Source: Pyruvatibacter sp. HU-CL02332
GTDB taxonomy: Bacteria > Pseudomonadota > Alphaproteobacteria > CGMCC-115125
Length of the DNA stretch: 64,000 nt
Direction: 5' to 3'
NCBI RefSeq assembly: GCF_040362765.1
Contig: NZ_BAABWK010000002.1
Span: forward strand, 744,001-808,000
In this document: piece by piece, positions 42,902-51,301 of the stretch
Numbering within the stretch: position 1 is the first letter of the stretch
How the letters are laid out: each line of letters starts with the position of its first letter
Notes under the pieces: model-generated
What the model saw: the letters and a program-made list of their open reading frames with translations, nothing else
Told to the model about the DNA's origin: nothing
Databases searched by the model: none
Made by a program: the position numbers and the translations under genes

Positions 42902-44140
42902 TTACTTGCCCTTGGGCAGTTCGTTGAACGCGGCGTCCTTGTCCACACGCACATCCTGCGGCAGGCCAAGCACACGCTCCGCCACAATGTTGCGGAGGAT
43001 TTCGTCGGTGCCGCCGGCAATGCGGTACCCTGCAGCACCAAACCATTGAGCCTGGAAACCACCGTTAAGCGGCGCGATGCTACGGTCGGTAATGATGCCG
43101 CCCATATCTTCCATGTCCATGGCGAAGGCCGCGAGGTCCTGCATCTTCGGCGCAGATACGATCTTGCCGATTGACGCTTCTGGACCAGGAGCTGTGCCCT
43201 TGGAAAGGGCTGTAATGGTGCGGAAGCGGTTCAGCTTCAGTCCCTGGCTTTCCACGTACCAGTCCGCAATCTTTTCACGGACAGATGACTGGGCAATGGC
43301 TGCGCCCTCTTCCATCTCGGTTGACCGGGCCAGAGCAAGCAGTTCACCAAAGTCACCCGCGCCAGCACCACCGCCAACAGCGAGGCGCTCGTTCATGAGC
43401 GTCGTGATGGCTGACTTCCAACCTTGCCCGACTTCACCAAGACGCTGACTGTCCTTTACGCGAACATCGGTAAAGAAGACTTCATTGAAGCCTGAATCGC
43501 CGGACATCTGCTTGATCGGACGCACTTCAACACCTGGCGACTTCATGTCGAGCCAGAACATGGTCAGGCCCTTGTGCTTGGGCACGTTGGGGTCTGTCCG
43601 GGTGATGATGATGCCGAAGTCAGAGAACTGAGCACCTGACGTCCACACCTTCTGACCGTTGATGACCCATTCGTCACCGTCTTTTTCAGCCTTTGTGCGG
43701 ATGCCCGCAACGTCAGACCCCGCAGCAGGTTCTGAGAAGAGCTGGCACCAGATTTCTTCACCGCGCAAAGCCGGGCCGACAACCCGCTTGCAGGTTTCCG
43801 GGTCCGCGTAGGTCATGACGGTCGGCACACACATGCCCAGGCCAATCTCAAACACACCACCTGGCACGGAGAACTTGGCTTCTTCCTGCGAGTAAATGAC
43901 AGACTCGATGGGTGTGCCGCCGCGGCCGCCCCATTCCTTGGGCCATGTGATCTGTGCGTAGCCAGCTGCAGCCTTCTTGGCCTGCCATTCCTTCGCGCGC
44001 TTCACCAACTCATCATCGGACATGTTGCTGCGATTGCGCGAGTTCTCACCTGACGCTGACTTGAGACGTGCATTCTGTGAGAGCCAATCGTGGCACTCTT
44101 TGCGGAAGGCGGCTTCTTCTTTGGTATCGTCGAAATCCAT
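42902..44140 (-). CDS. Acyl-CoA dehydrogenase, large-subunit type of a heteromeric pair
   Basis: About 412 aa from the ATG at 44140, which has an ideal AGGAGGT; the open frame continues upstream without support. Family parts are MDFDDTKEEAAFRKECHDWL, WPKEWGGRGGTP, WCQLFSEPAAGSDVAG and NGQKVWTSGAQFSDFGIII. The C-terminus has AGGTDEILRNIVAERVLGLP with Gly where classical ACADs have Glu. It follows the small ACAD gene at 44182 by 41 bp, so the two are one transcript and probably one heteromeric enzyme. Confidence 0.92.
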   Translation of the reverse strand: MDFDDTKEEAAFRKECHDWLSQNARLKSASGENSRNRSNMSDDELVKRAKEWQAKKAAAGYAQITWPKEWGGRGGTPIESVIYSQEEAKFSVPGGVFEIGLGMCVPTVMTYADPETCKRVVGPALRGEEIWCQLFSEPAAGSDVAGIRTKAEKDGDEWVINGQKVWTSGAQFSDFGIIITRTDPNVPKHKGLTMFWLDMKSPGVEVRPIKQMSGDSGFNEVFFTDVRVKDSQRLGEVGQGWKSAITTLMNERLAVGGGAGAGDFGELLALARSTEMEEGAAIAQSSVREKIADWYVESQGLKLNRFRTITALSKGTAPGPEASIGKIVSAPKMQDLAAFAMDMEDMGGIITDRSIAPLNGGFQAQWFGAAGYRIAGGTDEILRNIVAERVLGLPQDVRVDKDAAFNELPKGK

Positions 44141-44181
44141 AATGGACCTCCTGGTTTGTCGAAATTTCTGAGTGCAGGTGC

Positions 44182-45309
44182 TTAAGCGGCGTTGCGCTGT
44201 TCCAGTTGCCGCACAATGCGTTCTTTCCAACCGCCAACGGCGCCAAGGGCAAGGCCCAGAAGTTTTGAACGGCGATAGTAAAACTGAGTGTTGGCTTCCC
44301 ATGTGTAGCCAATGCCGCCATGGGTCTGAATGTTCTCTTGCGCTGCGAACCGGAACGCTTCCGTCGCCGCCACGCGTGCACCAGCTGCTGCCAGCGGCAG
44401 TTCAGGCGAGTTTGTGGAGAGTGCCCAGGCGCCGTAGTAGCAATGGCCGCGGGCCAGCTCTAGCTTCACATACATGTCGGCAAGCTTGTGCTTGATGGCC
44501 TGGTAAGACCCAATCTGGCGACCGAAAGCATAGCGATCCAGGGCATAGCCTTTTGCCATTTCCAGAGCTGCTTGAGTGCCACCGAGCTGCTCAAACGCAA
44601 ATAGGACAGCTGCACAGTTCATGACGTCCTGTGTGGCCGACCAGCCTTCGCCTTCCTTGCCCAGCAGATCTGCGGATGCACCGTCAAAGGTGATGGTCGC
44701 ATGGCTACGGGTAGGATCAATTGTGGAAACGGCTTCGCGAGAGACACCGGCTCCGGTCAGGTCCACCAGAGCAAGTGACAGGTCACCTTCGCTCGTGCCG
44801 GAGCCTGTCTTCACAACAACCACAGCAAAGTCTGCGACGTCTCCATCGGCAACAGGCAGCTTGGTACCCGACAGCTTGCCACCTGACAAAGTGGTGGTGA
44901 TGGTGCGCGCGGTCGGCGCCTGCACACCTTCAGCAAAGGCGAAACACCCGATGGCTTCACCGGATGCGACCTTTGGCAACCATGCCTGCTTTTGTTCCTC
45001 AGAACCAAAGCGGTTGATCGCTTCGGACGCGAGATACACAGATGATGACAACGGCACCGGCGCGCAGGCGCGGCCTAGTTCTTCCGCAATCACGCAGAGC
45101 TCAAGGTAGCCAAGTCCAAGCCCACCATAAGCTTCTGGGATAGTTGTTCCCAGGAAACCCATCTCGGCCAAGCCCTGCCACAACGTCTTGTCATATGGCG
45201 CGTCGCTCTCGAGGATTTTACGCACATCCTCCGGCTTGCATTTGTCCGCCAGAAATTTTGCTGCCTGGTCTTTCAGGAGCTTCTGGTCATCGGAGAAATC
45301 AAAATTCAT
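44182..45309 (-). CDS. Acyl-CoA dehydrogenase, small-subunit type of a heteromeric pair
   Basis: A 375-aa divergent ACAD: MNFDFSDDQKLLKDQAAKFL, IPEAYGGLGLGYLEL, FAFAEGVQAPTARTIT in place of the classical TEPxAGSD, RYAFGRQIGSYQAIKHKLAD and QTHGGIGYTWEANTQFYYRR. It lacks the catalytic YEGTSE segment at the C-terminus. Same size and type as the protein at 29864. It is the first gene of a two-gene minus-strand operon with the ACAD at 42902. A promoter should lie in the 264-bp gap before the MarR gene, which contains a TGACG-TAG-CGTCA site. Confidence 0.9.
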   Translation of the reverse strand: MNFDFSDDQKLLKDQAAKFLADKCKPEDVRKILESDAPYDKTLWQGLAEMGFLGTTIPEAYGGLGLGYLELCVIAEELGRACAPVPLSSSVYLASEAINRFGSEEQKQAWLPKVASGEAIGCFAFAEGVQAPTARTITTTLSGGKLSGTKLPVADGDVADFAVVVVKTGSGTSEGDLSLALVDLTGAGVSREAVSTIDPTRSHATITFDGASADLLGKEGEGWSATQDVMNCAAVLFAFEQLGGTQAALEMAKGYALDRYAFGRQIGSYQAIKHKLADMYVKLELARGHCYYGAWALSTNSPELPLAAAGARVAATEAFRFAAQENIQTHGGIGYTWEANTQFYYRRSKLLGLALGAVGGWKERIVRQLEQRNAA

Positions 45310-45515
45310 GATCTATTTCCTCAACCCTGCTGATTTCATACATGCGCGCTTGAACAATCCGTCAATCCGAACCGGCGCGTCTGCTTTGTTTGAACCTCGT
45401 GTGGCGCTCGGACGACTGTCGACAGAGCGCTAGCCCTTGTTTTCTGAGGCAAAAACTAGCGCGCGGCAAGGCTATGAAAAGGGCATTTTTGGGTTTACGC
45501 GCGCCCAAACGGGTT

Positions 45516-45528
45516 TGACGTAGCGTCA
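45516..45528. promoter_or_regulatory. Inverted repeat TGACG-TAG-CGTCA ahead of the ACAD pair
   Basis: Two perfect 5-bp arms with a 3-base spacer, about 210 bp upstream of the ACAD operon start and just past the end of the MarR gene. It resembles the short dyads used by TetR-type fatty-acid regulators, but no such regulator is adjacent. Low certainty. Confidence 0.3.
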
Positions 45529-45573
45529 GCCTGTCATGCTGCATTGCAAGCGGTTGAGGGTCTTATTGAGAGG

Positions 45574-46086
45574 TTAGGTCGCTGTTTCGCCATTGGCCTC
45601 ATCAAGAGCCATGAGATTGGTCTTGATGTGCAGCAGAGCGGTCGTGATGCGCTCCAACTCGGCAACTGAGATCCCCTGAAGTGCCGGGTCAAATATCTCC
45701 TCACCGAGAGAGACCATTTCAGCAGCCACCGACGCGAATTTTGGTGTGAGATAGACCCGTTTGACACGTCGGTCCTGTGCATCTGGTTTACGGCTTACAA
45801 AACCTGCTTCTTCCAGCCGGTCCACCAGCTTCCCCAATGGTGCCCGTTCCATATCCAACACGTCAGCAAGGGCCGTCTGAATTTGGCCGTCACTGCGCCT
45901 TAATGCGGCAAGCACCCGACCCTGCGCCTGTGTTAGGCCAATCTCACGCATCCGTCTGTCGAACAGTCTGCCGATCAGCCGTTGAACATCGTAGACAGAC
46001 CAGGCGAACTCACCTTCAAGGCTGAGCTCGTTTGTCATGTCTGCGGCGGCACGCTCAGCGTGGGTAACGGCTTTAGGCATCATCAT
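45574..46086 (-). CDS. MarR-family transcriptional regulator
   Basis: About 170 aa; three ATG codons in a row (46086, 46083, 46080) follow GTCGGGA, so the exact start is uncertain, and the frame is open to 46167. The winged helix is in LTQAQGRVLAALRRSDGQIQTALADVLDMERAPLGKLVDRLEEAGFVSRKPDAQDRRVKRVYLT, of which ERAPLGKLVDRLEEAG is the recognition helix region and DRRVKRVYL the wing. It is divergent from the RND efflux operon across about 125 bp that hold a 24-bp palindrome, so it most likely represses the pump and itself. The inducer is unknown. Confidence 0.9.
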   Translation of the reverse strand: MMMPKAVTHAERAAADMTNELSLEGEFAWSVYDVQRLIGRLFDRRMREIGLTQAQGRVLAALRRSDGQIQTALADVLDMERAPLGKLVDRLEEAGFVSRKPDAQDRRVKRVYLTPKFASVAAEMVSLGEEIFDPALQGISVAELERITTALLHIKTNLMALDEANGETAT

Positions 46087-46131
46087 TCCCGACAATACAG
46101 GCGGTTTTGGCTGGATCAAAAAGGAACCGGC

Positions 46132-46155
46132 ATATTGTATCCATGGATATATTAT
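46132..46155. promoter_or_regulatory. 24-bp imperfect palindrome, probable MarR operator
   Basis: The central 12 bases TATCCATGGATA are a perfect palindrome, and the flanks extend the symmetry to 24 bp with two mismatched pairs. It is midway between the MarR gene and the divergent RND adaptor gene, the usual position and size for a MarR-type operator. Confidence 0.6.
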
Positions 46156-46211
46156 GCGTGAATACAAAAGTACAGATTTGGCGATGGCGATTCAGCTTGA
46201 ATCAATGGGAC

Positions 46212-47369
46212 ATGATGATGACGAGTACCAGAGCATCTCTTCTAAGCGCGGCGGCACTGGCGGTTGCGCTTTCTGCCTGTGGTGACGGTGGCGGTGACGC
46301 TGCCAATCTGGAAACAACACCAGATCCAGTCATCATGGCATCTTCGGTCGTGGAGCAAATAAGCATTGAGCAGCCCATTGTGGGGACTGGCACAATGGCT
46401 CCGCTGCAGAGTACAGACCTTGGTCCCCGGGTTGACGGCATCATTGAAGAGATCTTTGTCCGGGTCGGGCAGCGCGTTTCAAAGGATGATCCTCTCTTCC
46501 GCACGCGGGACACGGAACTCAAGCTGAAAGTCTCAGAGCTTGAAAACGAATTGAAGCTCGCATCCGCAACCGCAAAGCAGGCCAGCCGCGACTTCAATCG
46601 TATTTCCAAACTGCACAAGCGTGGTAACGCCTCCGCCGGTGCTCTTGACAAGTCCCGCGCCGCCCATGAGTCAGCTCAGGCTCGTTTTGGCATTGCAGAA
46701 GCGAAGCTCGGGCAGATCAAGCAGGCCTTGGAAGACGCAATAGTTAAAGCACCCTTTGATGGTGTGATCACCGCTCGCAATGTGCATGAAGGAACATTTA
46801 TGGCCACCCGTATGGGGGGCGGCGGCATGATGGGACCATCCGGTGTGGTTCAGATCATGGAGATACACATCGTTGCGGCCATCGTGGATGTCCCTGAAGT
46901 CCACCTGTCAAAATTTGGGGTTGGCACCCGCGCCAAGGTCATCATCGACGGTCTGAATGATGAGTTTGAAAGCGAAGTCCACCGCATCAATGACTACATA
47001 GATCCAGTGAAGCGCACCATCCAAGTGCGGATTGGCATCGCCAATGACGACTATCGCATTAAGCCGGGCTCCTTCGCCCGTGCCATGATTTATCCACCTG
47101 CCCGTGAAGTCCTCACCCTTCCGCGTGGCGCTGTGCTTGGCTTTGAAGAACAGCGATATGTTTTCGTAGAGGAAAACGGGATTGCCAAACGCAAGCCGGT
47201 GCGTACCGCCCAGCTAGACGCTGAACGGGTCGTCGTACTGGAGGGCCTGTCGCAGGGGACCAAGGTGCTGTCAGGCCCGGGACTTCGAACTCTGGTTGAG
47301 GATGACCCGGTGATTGTGTCGGTCCCCGGAGAACCCATCGCTGCTGTCGCAACCGACGAGCCAGCTTAA
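46212..47369 (+). CDS. RND efflux periplasmic adaptor (membrane fusion lipoprotein)
   Basis: About 386 aa; three ATG codons start at 46212, with GGGA just upstream favouring 46218. The N-terminus TSTRASLLSAAALAVALSAC is a lipoprotein signal with the lipid-bearing Cys before a Gly-rich linker. Then come a lipoyl-like half GPRVDGIIEEIFVRVGQRVSKDDPLF, a coiled-coil hairpin (ENELKLASATAKQASRDF), the second lipoyl half and a beta-barrel. It connects the RND pump with an outer membrane channel. It is followed 14 bp later by the pump gene; no outer-membrane factor gene is in the operon. Confidence 0.92.
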   Translation: MMMTSTRASLLSAAALAVALSACGDGGGDAANLETTPDPVIMASSVVEQISIEQPIVGTGTMAPLQSTDLGPRVDGIIEEIFVRVGQRVSKDDPLFRTRDTELKLKVSELENELKLASATAKQASRDFNRISKLHKRGNASAGALDKSRAAHESAQARFGIAEAKLGQIKQALEDAIVKAPFDGVITARNVHEGTFMATRMGGGGMMGPSGVVQIMEIHIVAAIVDVPEVHLSKFGVGTRAKVIIDGLNDEFESEVHRINDYIDPVKRTIQVRIGIANDDYRIKPGSFARAMIYPPAREVLTLPRGAVLGFEEQRYVFVEENGIAKRKPVRTAQLDAERVVVLEGLSQGTKVLSGPGLRTLVEDDPVIVSVPGEPIAAVATDEPA

Positions 47370-47383
47370 GCGGGAGCAGGACC

Positions 47384-50300
47384 ATGTGGATTTCAGATGT
47401 TTCCATTCGACGCCCAGTCTTTGCGGTCATGCTGGTTGGCGCATTTGTCGTGCTGGGCTGGATCTCGTTAGGACGCATCGGCGTTGACCTCTTCCCACGC
47501 GTCGAGTTTCCCTATGTCTCGGTTACAACCCTTCTTGAAGGGGCTGCACCGGAAACCATTGAAACTGAAGTTACGGATTCTGTTGAAGAACAGGTCAACA
47601 CGATTTCAGGCATCGAGAGCTTGCGGTCCATCAGCTCTGAAGGTCACAGCGCCGTCAATATCGAGTTCGGCCTCGACGAGAATGTGGACGTCAAAGCGCA
47701 GGATGTGCGCGACAAGGTCTCACTCGCAGTCGGCGATCTACCGGGCGATGCCGAACAGCCAATCGTGCAGAAAGTAGACCCTGACGCTCAACCGATCATG
47801 TCGGTCATGATTTCCGGCGACATGCCTGTGCGCGAGATCACGCGCTACGCAGACCGCGTTGTGAAGGAGCAACTTCAACGTGTTCCCGGCGTCGGTTCCA
47901 TTCGGCTTGTAGGTGGTCGTGACCGGGAGGTGCGCATCTGGCTTGATGCAGTGCGTCTGCGCGCCTACGGCGTGACGGCGCAGGACGTGATCGACGCGGT
48001 GCGCCGCGAGCACGCTGAAATCCCAGGAGGGCGCCTGGATACGGTCGGTCTTCGATCAGAATTCTCGGTCAAGACCAAAGGCGAAGTTCAGAACATCGCA
48101 GAGTTTGGCGACATCGTAGTCGCATTCCGTGAGACCGGCCCCACTCGGGTGCGCGACGTTGCGCGCGTTGAAGACGGCATGGAAGACCTGCGGTCCTACG
48201 CTGAATTGGACGGAAAGCCGGGGGTCAGTCTCGAAGTACGACGGCAGTCAGGTCGCAACACAGTTGAGGTGGCTCAGGCTATTCGGGCGCAACTGGCTGA
48301 AATCAGGAAAACAGCCCCCGAAGGTGTGCGTCTTCTTGCGGCGCGAGACACGTCCAAATTCATCGAAGATTCTGTGAATGACGTCTTTGGCGACATTGGG
48401 CTTGGCGTCATCCTTGTCGTGCTCGTCACCTTGGCCTTTCTTCTGTCGGTGCGTGCAACCGCCATCGTGGCCATTGCCATGCCAACGGCCCTGGTCTCCA
48501 CGTTCTTTGCATTCTACGTGATGGGCTTCACGCTCAATATGATGACACTCATGGCTCTATCCGTTGCGGTTGGGCTGCTGGTTGATGATGCCATTGTTAT
48601 TCTGGAAAGCATCCACCGCCAGCTTGAGGACGGCCATCCACCCATGCAGGCGGCATCACTGGGTGTAAAGAAAGTCGGCCCTGCGGTTCTTTCAGGATCG
48701 CTGTCCATTGCTGCAGTGTTTGTCCCAATCGCATTTATGGACGGCATTGTAGGGCGTTTCTTCTTCCAGTACGGGCTGGCAATCGTGTTTTCGGTCGGTG
48801 TGTCGCTCATGTGCTCACTGACTCTTACTCCCATGCTCTGCGCCCGCTTTCTCGAGCGTACCGAAGACGGCAGTCTTGGGCGGGTCGGTCAGTTCTTCGA
48901 TGATGCTTATGTGCGCCTTGAAGCGATCTATGGCCGCATTCTTGACTTTGCCCTCGCACAACGTTGGATCATCGTTCTGCTTGCCGGGGCCACCATGATG
49001 CTTGGCGTTTTTGTCGCCGGCCTCGTGCCATCCGCTTTTGACACGCGGGCTGATCGTTCGGAATTTCTGGGTCAACTTGAGTTGCCGTTTGGTGCAGGCG
49101 TGGAACAAACGCGCGAAGTCGCAAGCCGGGCGGCAGCATCAATCCGCCGGGTGGAGAACGTCCGATCCGTCTTTTTTACGGTGGGTGGCGACAGCCGGGA
49201 ACGCGTCAACCAGGCATCATTCTACATTGCCTTAACGGCCAAGGGTGATCGAGACGTGGGGTTCATTCCCATCATGGATGCGACACGCGCCGCCATGCTG
49301 AAGGCGGCTCCGGAAGCAACCCATATTTCCCTGACCGATGTTCCGTGGATATCCGGTGGCGGCTTTACCAACTTTGAACTCGAATACTCGATGTCGGGTC
49401 CAGACCTTGATGTGCTGCGCCAGCGTACGGATCTGATCTCATCTCGCATGCGGGAAGCCGGAATTTTCCGCGACATAAAAACCTCATTTGAAGAAGGCAA
49501 GCCTGAGGTTCAGGTCATCGTAGACCGAGTGCGTGCGGCCGACCTCTCAGTGCCCGTTCGCTCGCTTGCTGACACGGTACGTGCCCTTGTTGGTGGTGTT
49601 GATGTAGCGACCTTCGAAGAGTACGGCCAACGCTATGACGTGCGCGTCCGGCTGGAGGAAGACCAGCGTCATGAACTGCACCAGCTTGAACTCATTCAGG
49701 TTCGCGCTTCTGACCGCGAGTTGATTGATCTTGCAAATCTGGCTGCGTTCAATGTTGAAGCGGGACCCGCGCAAATTGATCGGTCAAACCGCTCTCGCAA
49801 GATTTCAATCTTCGCAAACACCGGCCCCGGCGTTGCCATGGGTGACGCGACAGCAGAGTTTGAACGCATCATTGACTCAGCCCGCATGCCGCAAAGCTAC
49901 ACCGTGACGGCAGAAGGCAGAGCCAAACGCATGAAAGAAACCACCGAAGCCATCGGCTTTGCTTTCATGCTTGCCCTCGTCGCGCTGTACATGATCCTGG
50001 CGAGCCAGTTCAACAGCTTCACGCAGCCCCTGGTCATCATGCTGACAGCCCCTCTCTCGTTTGTGGGTGCCTTCATCGCGATCTACCTGGCCGGCGAAAC
50101 GATGACAATGTTTGCTCAAATCGGTCTACTTGCGCTGATGGGGCTGGTCATGAAAAACGGCATTCTCCTCATCGATTATGCCAACCAGGCACATGATGGG
50201 GGCATGTCAGCACGTGACGCCATGAGAGAGGCGGGCCCGGTCCGTCTGCGCCCGGTGCTGATGACAGCCCTTTCGACTATCTGCGGCATGATCCCGGTTG

Positions 50301-50497
50301 CCATGTCAGTCAGTCAGGGTGCCGAGTTCCGCAACGGGATGGGCTTCCTGGTGATTGGTGGTCTGACGTCATCCACGGCCCTTACACTGGTTGTCGTGCC
50401 TGTCGCATACACATTGATGGCGGACGCACGCAGTGGTGTCGACGCTGGCATTGCCAAGCTCAAAAGCGTCTGGCCGGGGTCCAAAAAGTCAGCATGA
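47384..50497 (+). CDS. RND efflux transporter, inner-membrane permease (AcrB/MexF superfamily)
   Basis: A 1037-aa proton-driven efflux pump. MWISDVSIRRPVFAVMLV is the standard first span; GRIGVDLFPRVEFPYVSV, the proton-relay helix MALSVAVGLLVDDAIVILE with two Asp residues, GPAVLSGSLSIAAVFVPIAF and in the second half QIGLLALMGLVMKNGILLIDYANQ are typical. Size and the two-fold repeat are normal. Adjacent adaptor and divergent MarR suggest drug or toxic-compound export under MarR control. The sequence belongs to the broad HAE1-like group; the substrate is unknown. Confidence 0.95.
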   Translation: MWISDVSIRRPVFAVMLVGAFVVLGWISLGRIGVDLFPRVEFPYVSVTTLLEGAAPETIETEVTDSVEEQVNTISGIESLRSISSEGHSAVNIEFGLDENVDVKAQDVRDKVSLAVGDLPGDAEQPIVQKVDPDAQPIMSVMISGDMPVREITRYADRVVKEQLQRVPGVGSIRLVGGRDREVRIWLDAVRLRAYGVTAQDVIDAVRREHAEIPGGRLDTVGLRSEFSVKTKGEVQNIAEFGDIVVAFRETGPTRVRDVARVEDGMEDLRSYAELDGKPGVSLEVRRQSGRNTVEVAQAIRAQLAEIRKTAPEGVRLLAARDTSKFIEDSVNDVFGDIGLGVILVVLVTLAFLLSVRATAIVAIAMPTALVSTFFAFYVMGFTLNMMTLMALSVAVGLLVDDAIVILESIHRQLEDGHPPMQAASLGVKKVGPAVLSGSLSIAAVFVPIAFMDGIVGRFFFQYGLAIVFSVGVSLMCSLTLTPMLCARFLERTEDGSLGRVGQFFDDAYVRLEAIYGRILDFALAQRWIIVLLAGATMMLGVFVAGLVPSAFDTRADRSEFLGQLELPFGAGVEQTREVASRAAASIRRVENVRSVFFTVGGDSRERVNQASFYIALTAKGDRDVGFIPIMDATRAAMLKAAPEATHISLTDVPWISGGGFTNFELEYSMSGPDLDVLRQRTDLISSRMREAGIFRDIKTSFEEGKPEVQVIVDRVRAADLSVPVRSLADTVRALVGGVDVATFEEYGQRYDVRVRLEEDQRHELHQLELIQVRASDRELIDLANLAAFNVEAGPAQIDRSNRSRKISIFANTGPGVAMGDATAEFERIIDSARMPQSYTVTAEGRAKRMKETTEAIGFAFMLALVALYMILASQFNSFTQPLVIMLTAPLSFVGAFIAIYLAGETMTMFAQIGLLALMGLVMKNGILLIDYANQAHDGGMSARDAMREAGPVRLRPVLMTALSTICGMIPVAMSVSQGAEFRNGMGFLVIGGLTSSTALTLVVVPVAYTLMADARSGVDAGIAKLKSVWPGSKKSA

Positions 50498-50617
50498 CTG
50501 CGGTTTTTGGCTGATATCCGAGGCAATTGAACAGACTGGCTTAAATCGCCCTTAACTCGGGTTGTGCCACGTTCATACGGTTGAAGACCTTCACTTTACC
50601 GTACGCGGAGCAGAACC

Positions 50618-51175
50618 ATGGCCAAGGCGCAGTTCCACAAGAACCAGCGCGTTTACGTCAAACCCGTCGGCACCTGGGCTCAGATTGAGCACGTGTTGCC
50701 GCAATGGGTGAAGGACGTGGAAGAACCAATCCGCATTACCTATGACGTAGGTCTTGGCCGCGAATTCGGTGCGGAAGAACTGGCCAGTGAAGCCACGTCT
50801 GAGCAGGTCTCGGGCTATGATGGCGAAAACTGGCGTGTCATGCGGGGAAAAAACAAGTGGCAGCAACCTGACGAGTGCAGCCATCACCCGCATCCAGGCA
50901 CCTATCCAATTGTGGTGACGGGCGAAAACGACTGGGGCGGCTGGCGTGTGCCAGGCTCCGAATATGACCTATACCCGGAGCGTATTGAGTTCCAGGCACG
51001 TCTCATATCAGGGAGCATTCGCCTCTATCGGTTGACCCGAGAACTGGTGGGCTATGCAGAGGATCAGCCGGAGAATATCTCCAATGAGCTGATGAGCCTT
51101 ATTCAGGACGCCAAACAGACACTCAAGGCTGTTGAGCAGGACCCTGAAGGTCTTTCAGAAGAAACCGTCGCGTAG
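50618..51175 (+). CDS. Conserved-looking hypothetical protein, 185 aa
   Basis: I do not recognise the family. It has a good start (ATG at 50618 after CGGAGCAG), normal codon use and the composition of a soluble cytoplasmic protein rich in Trp, Tyr and Glu. A segment around residues 75-110 contains WRVMRGKNKWQQPDEC, then HHPHPGTYPIVV and ENDWGGWRVPGSEYDLYPERIE, where the Cys and His residues could bind a metal. The C-terminal third is helical and acidic. It lies alone between the RND pump and aminopeptidase N. Probably conserved in related alphaproteobacteria, but that must be checked. Confidence 0.75.
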   Translation: MAKAQFHKNQRVYVKPVGTWAQIEHVLPQWVKDVEEPIRITYDVGLGREFGAEELASEATSEQVSGYDGENWRVMRGKNKWQQPDECSHHPHPGTYPIVVTGENDWGGWRVPGSEYDLYPERIEFQARLISGSIRLYRLTRELVGYAEDQPENISNELMSLIQDAKQTLKAVEQDPEGLSEETVA

Positions 51176-51301
51176 CGCCAGCAAGTTCGCCTTTTATCCT
51201 GCATCCGGTCGCCTATAGTACGCGTCCGTTGTTTGGAAGCGAATTGTACAATAGTCAGTGGAAATACGTTGAGCGCTTTGACTGAGGGCACATCGCCCGC
51301 C

